9,111 bases of DNA from Verrucomicrobiota bacterium (lineage in GTDB: Bacteria; Verrucomicrobiota; Kiritimatiellia; Kiritimatiellales; Tichowtungiaceae): contig JAUXCB010000039.1 in NCBI GenBank assembly GCA_030619095.1, positions 1 through 9,111 of the forward strand, read 5' to 3'. The position numbers were made by a program, and so were the translations under genes. This document shows positions 6,523 to 9,111 of this stretch, piece after piece; positions within the stretch are counted from its first letter, which is position 1; the number at the start of each line of letters is the position of its first letter. Under the pieces are notes generated by a model. It ran no database searches, was not told the DNA's origin, and was given only the letters and a program-made list of their open reading frames with translations.

Positions 6523-6558
6523 TATCAAGTCTATACGCCTGTTTAATCCCTTACAGGC
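6523..6558 (-). promoter_or_regulatory. Possible promoter/operator region of the nonulosonate operon
   Basis: Upstream of the first operon gene lies a perfect 6-base inverted repeat, GCCTGT (6537-6542) and ACAGGC (6553-6558), around a 10-base centre. On the minus strand it is followed by TTGATA (6523-6528), a fair -35 box, but the -10 candidates 15-17 bases further on are poor. The repeat has no U-tract, so a terminator for the batD-side transcript is not supported. The 163-base gap (6491-6653) also holds CTCGCA-TC-TGCGAG at 6597-6610. A regulator site is possible, not shown. Confidence 0.25.
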
Positions 6559-6596
6559 TTCAGGGTATGATCCGCTTCCCGGTTTGCTTGCACGGG

Positions 6597-6610
6597 CTCG
6601 CATCTGCGAG
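6597..6610. repeat. Short inverted repeat downstream of the batD-like gene
   Basis: CTCGCA and TGCGAG are perfect 6-base arms with a 2-base centre, about 45 bases after the batD stop codon on the minus strand. There is no T-run after it, so it is not a standard terminator; it may be a protein-binding palindrome or chance. Confidence 0.3.
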
Positions 6611-6653
6611 TGGGTGGATACGTTCTGGGGGCGGGAAATTTCTTTCGGAAACC

Positions 6654-9083
6654 TCAGCGGATTTTTACACAGGCGGGTTCGCGGAGCCAAGCTTCGGAGT
6701 CGTCGGGCAGGCGGGCGCGCACCCATCCGTCGCGTGCGTCCAACCATTGGAACTCGGTGGCTTCGTGAAGGATGTTGTCGTAGGCTTGCTCATAGGCATA
6801 CCCCGGGCCGAGGCGCGCCTCGGTCGATTGAATGACCACACCTTCCGAGGGTTGGAAAAAGCTCCAGAGCAGTGAGAAGGCAATGACCAAGGCATGTGCG
6901 CCATAGATGATCCATGCTTTGCGCGGAATGGTTTTGCCCAGGAAGCGCGCGGTTAGAAAGGCGGCCCATCCGATCAGGTACATCAGGGTTACCACGCCGA
7001 AGCGCAGCACGGGGCTTTGTCGGCAAAAATGTTTCCAAACATTGGAACGTTTCGTCAGGAAAGAGCCCGATGTTTGGAAAACGTCGGAACGCTGCGTGCG
7101 GATGAAGGCGATGCTCTCGCTCACCTGTTTGTTAAAGGGGCGACGGATCTCGGCGGCGCGGTAGTTGGCGAGCGCACGACCGTTTTCACCCGCGAAAAAC
7201 CAGCTGTTTCCCGCATTAAAGAAGGCTTTTTCAGCTTCGAATTCAAGGGCGGCTTCTGTGAAGAGCGGTTTCGCTTCATCCGGTTTTTCTGTGCGGATTT
7301 CCATGGCGCGGTCGAAGCGCGTCTCCGCAGGGGAGGCGTCGCTGTCAAAGACGGCTGTCAGGCAGAGTGCGAGCAGAACACTGCGGGTGGCTTTTTCGAT
7401 CTGCCGGACGAGTTTTCGGACGGGAACCGCTTTTTTCGGCGGGGTGCCGGGCGGGGCGTAGTGCTCTGTATTTTCTCGCTCGAATTGTGAGCGGATCGCC
7501 TGCTTTAATTTTGGGTCGAGATAAGAAAGCTGTTTTTCGATGGTTTCAAAGGTGATGGCTTCGGCGTGGAGATCCAGACGGTTGGCGAGGTAGATTTTCC
7601 AGGCGGCTTCTTCGTCGTGGCGGACGGTGCGGTGGAAACGGCGCAGGGCGTGTCGGGCGCGAGTATAGGCCGGGTCAATGCGGCAGCGGTCGCGATGACG
7701 TAACCACGGACGGAAAATCAGGAGGTATAGCAGTGGCGGCAGTAGCCAGAAGACCCATCCGCTTTGTGCAACAAACTCGATCACTTCGTATGCATTCATT
7801 TTCTGGGAGCTCTCTTTTCGGTTGTTACGGATTCCATTCCGGGGAATCTTCGGATCATGATTTCTAATCGGCTGGTAGATGGTTTGTTTGCCGTCGGGGG
7901 CGATGGTGATGGGGAGTGGCTCAGTGCGTATGGTTCGGTAGGTTTTTTGGTCCGGGTCGAAGAGATCCAAGGTGAGCGCAGGAAGGGTGTCGAGTCCGCT
8001 GCGCAGGGGTCGGACGATGTAAATGAAGGACTTTGAGGCTCCCTCGCTGGTGGTCCGCATCGGTTCGTGTGTGATGAGGAATTCTGAGCCGATGTCTTCC
8101 AGGGTGGCTTCGGGCAGGTTGAGGATGTGGTCGCTGAAGGTGAGGTCGTTGAGTGTGACGGTCAACAACATGGGCTGGCCGACCACGGTGTTTGCCGGCT
8201 CGATGGTGGCGACGGCGGAGCCGCTGCCGACGATGCCGCTGTAGCGTACGGTGCGACCTGCCTCCGGCAACGCCTGTACGGTCAGTGTGGGAAGGGGTTG
8301 AGACAGATAGATTCGTTCGAAGCGGTCGTCTGCACTGGGATGGTTGAAAAAATGGTTGTCGAAATAGCTAGGGTAGGGTGTGGTTTTTTCGTGGTCGAGT
8401 CGTGCGCAGCTGAGTCGGATATCAGAGGGATAGATTCCTTCGTGCCGAGGAATCAACTGGTAGGAAAAACTCAGCTCGAACGGAGCCTCGGGTTTTGAAT
8501 TTCGGGCGATGATTCGCTGGGCATTTACAGGAACACCGATTCGGTTTTCTTCCGGCACAGCGGGATCCAGTGGATAGATTTCCCACCTCGCGTCATGGAA
8601 TAACGATAGGTTCAGTTGAAGTTCTTCATAGCAAGTGAATGGAACGTCGCTGGCCCAGGTGATCGTTAAACTGACAGGTTGATCGACGGTCAGGTTTGTG
8701 CTGTTGAACGCTGCCGAAAGAGTCATCTCTTTCGCAGGGCGCGGTGCGGCCACTGACAGGCGAAGCGGCGGGGTTTGAGTTGTTTCTTCCCCGGCGGTAA
8801 CGCGGAACGGTGGCAGGGTCAGTATGCCGGCTTCTTCAGGGATGATCTCAATTCGAAAGGTGTCGGAATCTATTTCTTTTCGTATCCCGATGACACTGTA
8901 GCCGATTCCGGACGGGATCTCCGGGGTTTTCGTATCCGCGCCCGCATTCAGTAGCAATGTGAACGGTTCATAGATAAAGCGGCTTGCTTCCTCCGGTTTC
9001 AGGCTGACCGTCAGCTCGGCATAACCCCAATGGATTGCCAGAAAAAAACTGATAAAGGCGAAGAGATAACGGTTCACTCTCAT
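6654..9083 (-). CDS. batD: BatD-BatE fusion protein (aerotolerance-type envelope protein)
   Basis: An 809-residue envelope protein. Residues 1-22 are a signal peptide ending near GYA. About 23-400 hold tandem Ig-like modules, including the BatD hallmark PLPTLTVQALPEAGRTVRYSG (264-284) followed by VGQPMLLTV. Residues 441-458 are a membrane helix with an Arg-rich cytoplasmic flank, and 460-565 are a helical basic cytoplasmic region. Residues 568-585 (VLLALCLTAV...DASPA) are a second hydrophobic stretch shaped like a signal peptide. About 588-660 are TPR-like helices (FFNAGNSWFFAGENGRALANYRAAE region), 693-713 and 722-742 are two membrane helices, and 745-805 fits a bacterial SH3-like domain (ARLGPGYAY, WLDARDGWVRARL). 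The second half matches the BatE plan, so two usually separate Bat proteins appear joined. Bat clusters encode VWA and MoxR proteins and were linked to oxygen tolerance in Bacteroides; the biochemical role remains unclear. Start ATG 9083 follows GGAG by 11 bases. Confidence 0.82.
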   Translation of the reverse strand: MRVNRYLFAFISFFLAIHWGYAELTVSLKPEEASRFIYEPFTLLLNAGADTKTPEIPSGIGYSVIGIRKEIDSDTFRIEIIPEEAGILTLPPFRVTAGEETTQTPPLRLSVAAPRPAKEMTLSAAFNSTNLTVDQPVSLTITWASDVPFTCYEELQLNLSLFHDARWEIYPLDPAVPEENRIGVPVNAQRIIARNSKPEAPFELSFSYQLIPRHEGIYPSDIRLSCARLDHEKTTPYPSYFDNHFFNHPSADDRFERIYLSQPLPTLTVQALPEAGRTVRYSGIVGSGSAVATIEPANTVVGQPMLLTVTLNDLTFSDHILNLPEATLEDIGSEFLITHEPMRTTSEGASKSFIYIVRPLRSGLDTLPALTLDLFDPDQKTYRTIRTEPLPITIAPDGKQTIYQPIRNHDPKIPRNGIRNNRKESSQKMNAYEVIEFVAQSGWVFWLLPPLLYLLIFRPWLRHRDRCRIDPAYTRARHALRRFHRTVRHDEEAAWKIYLANRLDLHAEAITFETIEKQLSYLDPKLKQAIRSQFERENTEHYAPPGTPPKKAVPVRKLVRQIEKATRSVLLALCLTAVFDSDASPAETRFDRAMEIRTEKPDEAKPLFTEAALEFEAEKAFFNAGNSWFFAGENGRALANYRAAEIRRPFNKQVSESIAFIRTQRSDVFQTSGSFLTKRSNVWKHFCRQSPVLRFGVVTLMYLIGWAAFLTARFLGKTIPRKAWIIYGAHALVIAFSLLWSFFQPSEGVVIQSTEARLGPGYAYEQAYDNILHEATEFQWLDARDGWVRARLPDDSEAWLREPACVKIR
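7032..7080. repeat. 11-base inverted repeat inside the batD-batE coding region
   Basis: TTTCCAAACAT (7032-7042) and ATGTTTGGAAA (7070-7080) are perfect inverted copies 27 bases apart. The left arm also overlaps a tighter palindrome, TTCCAA-ACA-TTGGAA (7033-7047). On the minus strand the two ends also share the direct pattern CGTTCC-R-A-Y-GTTT. The reading frame continues unbroken through it, encoding residues about 668-684 in the linker between the TPR part and the membrane helices. It looks like a small palindromic repeat that entered the gene in frame. Confidence 0.6.
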
Positions 9084-9111
9084 TACCAGTTTTTCTCCAC
9101 GTTTTCCCCGC
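9083..9111 (-). CDS. Possible C-terminal tail of the preceding gene (cut by window edge)
   Basis: On the minus strand the window begins with a frame ending G-E-N-V-E-K-N-W followed by TAA, whose last base is the A of the batD ATG (TAATG). Such one-base overlaps are typical of coupled operon genes, and bat genes usually sit in a row, so a further bat-cluster gene upstream is plausible. Only eight full codons are visible, so identity cannot be judged. Confidence 0.35.

Noticed and set aside
7017..7490. Plus-strand open frame of 157 codons
   Set aside because: Antisense to the Bat fusion gene; apparent Gly/Arg-rich protein without domain features.
7797..7799. Separate gene starting at Met429 within the Bat fusion
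   Set aside because: No stop codon separates it from the BatD part, and the membrane helix right after it belongs to the normal C-terminal anchor of BatD.

Overview
The window reads as a chromosomal segment of a Gram-negative bacterium of moderate GC content. A BatD/BatE-type envelope protein and the style of the surface-sugar genes fit the Bacteroidota or the PVC superphylum. A Kiritimatiellota or Verrucomicrobiota-like host is my guess, from overall impression and not from any marker gene. Almost everything lies on the minus strand; only the left edge (1-608) is on the plus strand.

Left edge (1-690): the C-terminal part of a RhuM-family protein enters from outside the window and looks more AT-rich than the rest. 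A 45-codon reading frame overlaps its end. A hairpin with a T-run on the minus strand (about 636-670) separates this plus-strand block from the minus-strand genes. It is followed, on the minus strand, by a lone 60-residue ribbon-helix-helix (RHH) protein (691-873). This part looks like the end of an accessory block.

Centre (1071-6490): five minus-strand genes, packed with overlaps of 4 and 11 bases and gaps of 15 and 11 bases, form an apparent operon for making and attaching a nonulosonic (sialic-type) acid. In transcription order they are: a GT-B glycosyltransferase or CDP-glycerol-transferase-like protein (5195-6490); a fused CMP-sialate synthetase and HAD phosphatase (4014-5198); a NeuB-type synthase that lacks the usual C-terminal SAF domain (3126-3998); a DUF6625-type glycosyltransferase-like protein (2227-3114); and a GT4-like glycosyltransferase (1071-2237). 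Together they could condense a sugar with phosphoenolpyruvate, remove a phosphate, activate the product as a CMP-sugar and transfer it to a surface glycan. No UDP-GlcNAc 2-epimerase (NeuC) is present. The fused phosphatase and the missing SAF domain suggest a 9-phosphate route, possibly to the non-acetylated sugar Kdn. That is inference.

Right part (6654-9111): one long gene encodes an apparent BatD-BatE fusion, an envelope protein of the aerotolerance (Bat) cluster. It has a signal peptide, Ig-like BatD modules, a membrane anchor, a second hydrophobic segment that looks like a relic signal peptide, TPR helices, two more membrane helices and a terminal SH3-like domain. A perfect 11-base inverted repeat sits inside this coding region. 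The last bases of the window look like the tail of the preceding gene, whose stop overlaps the batD start.

No gene-free stretch exceeds 300 bases. The two longest are 874-1070, with one short inverted repeat and an RBS, and 6491-6653, with two short inverted repeats and a weak possible promoter. No tRNA, rRNA, CRISPR array or transposase was seen.
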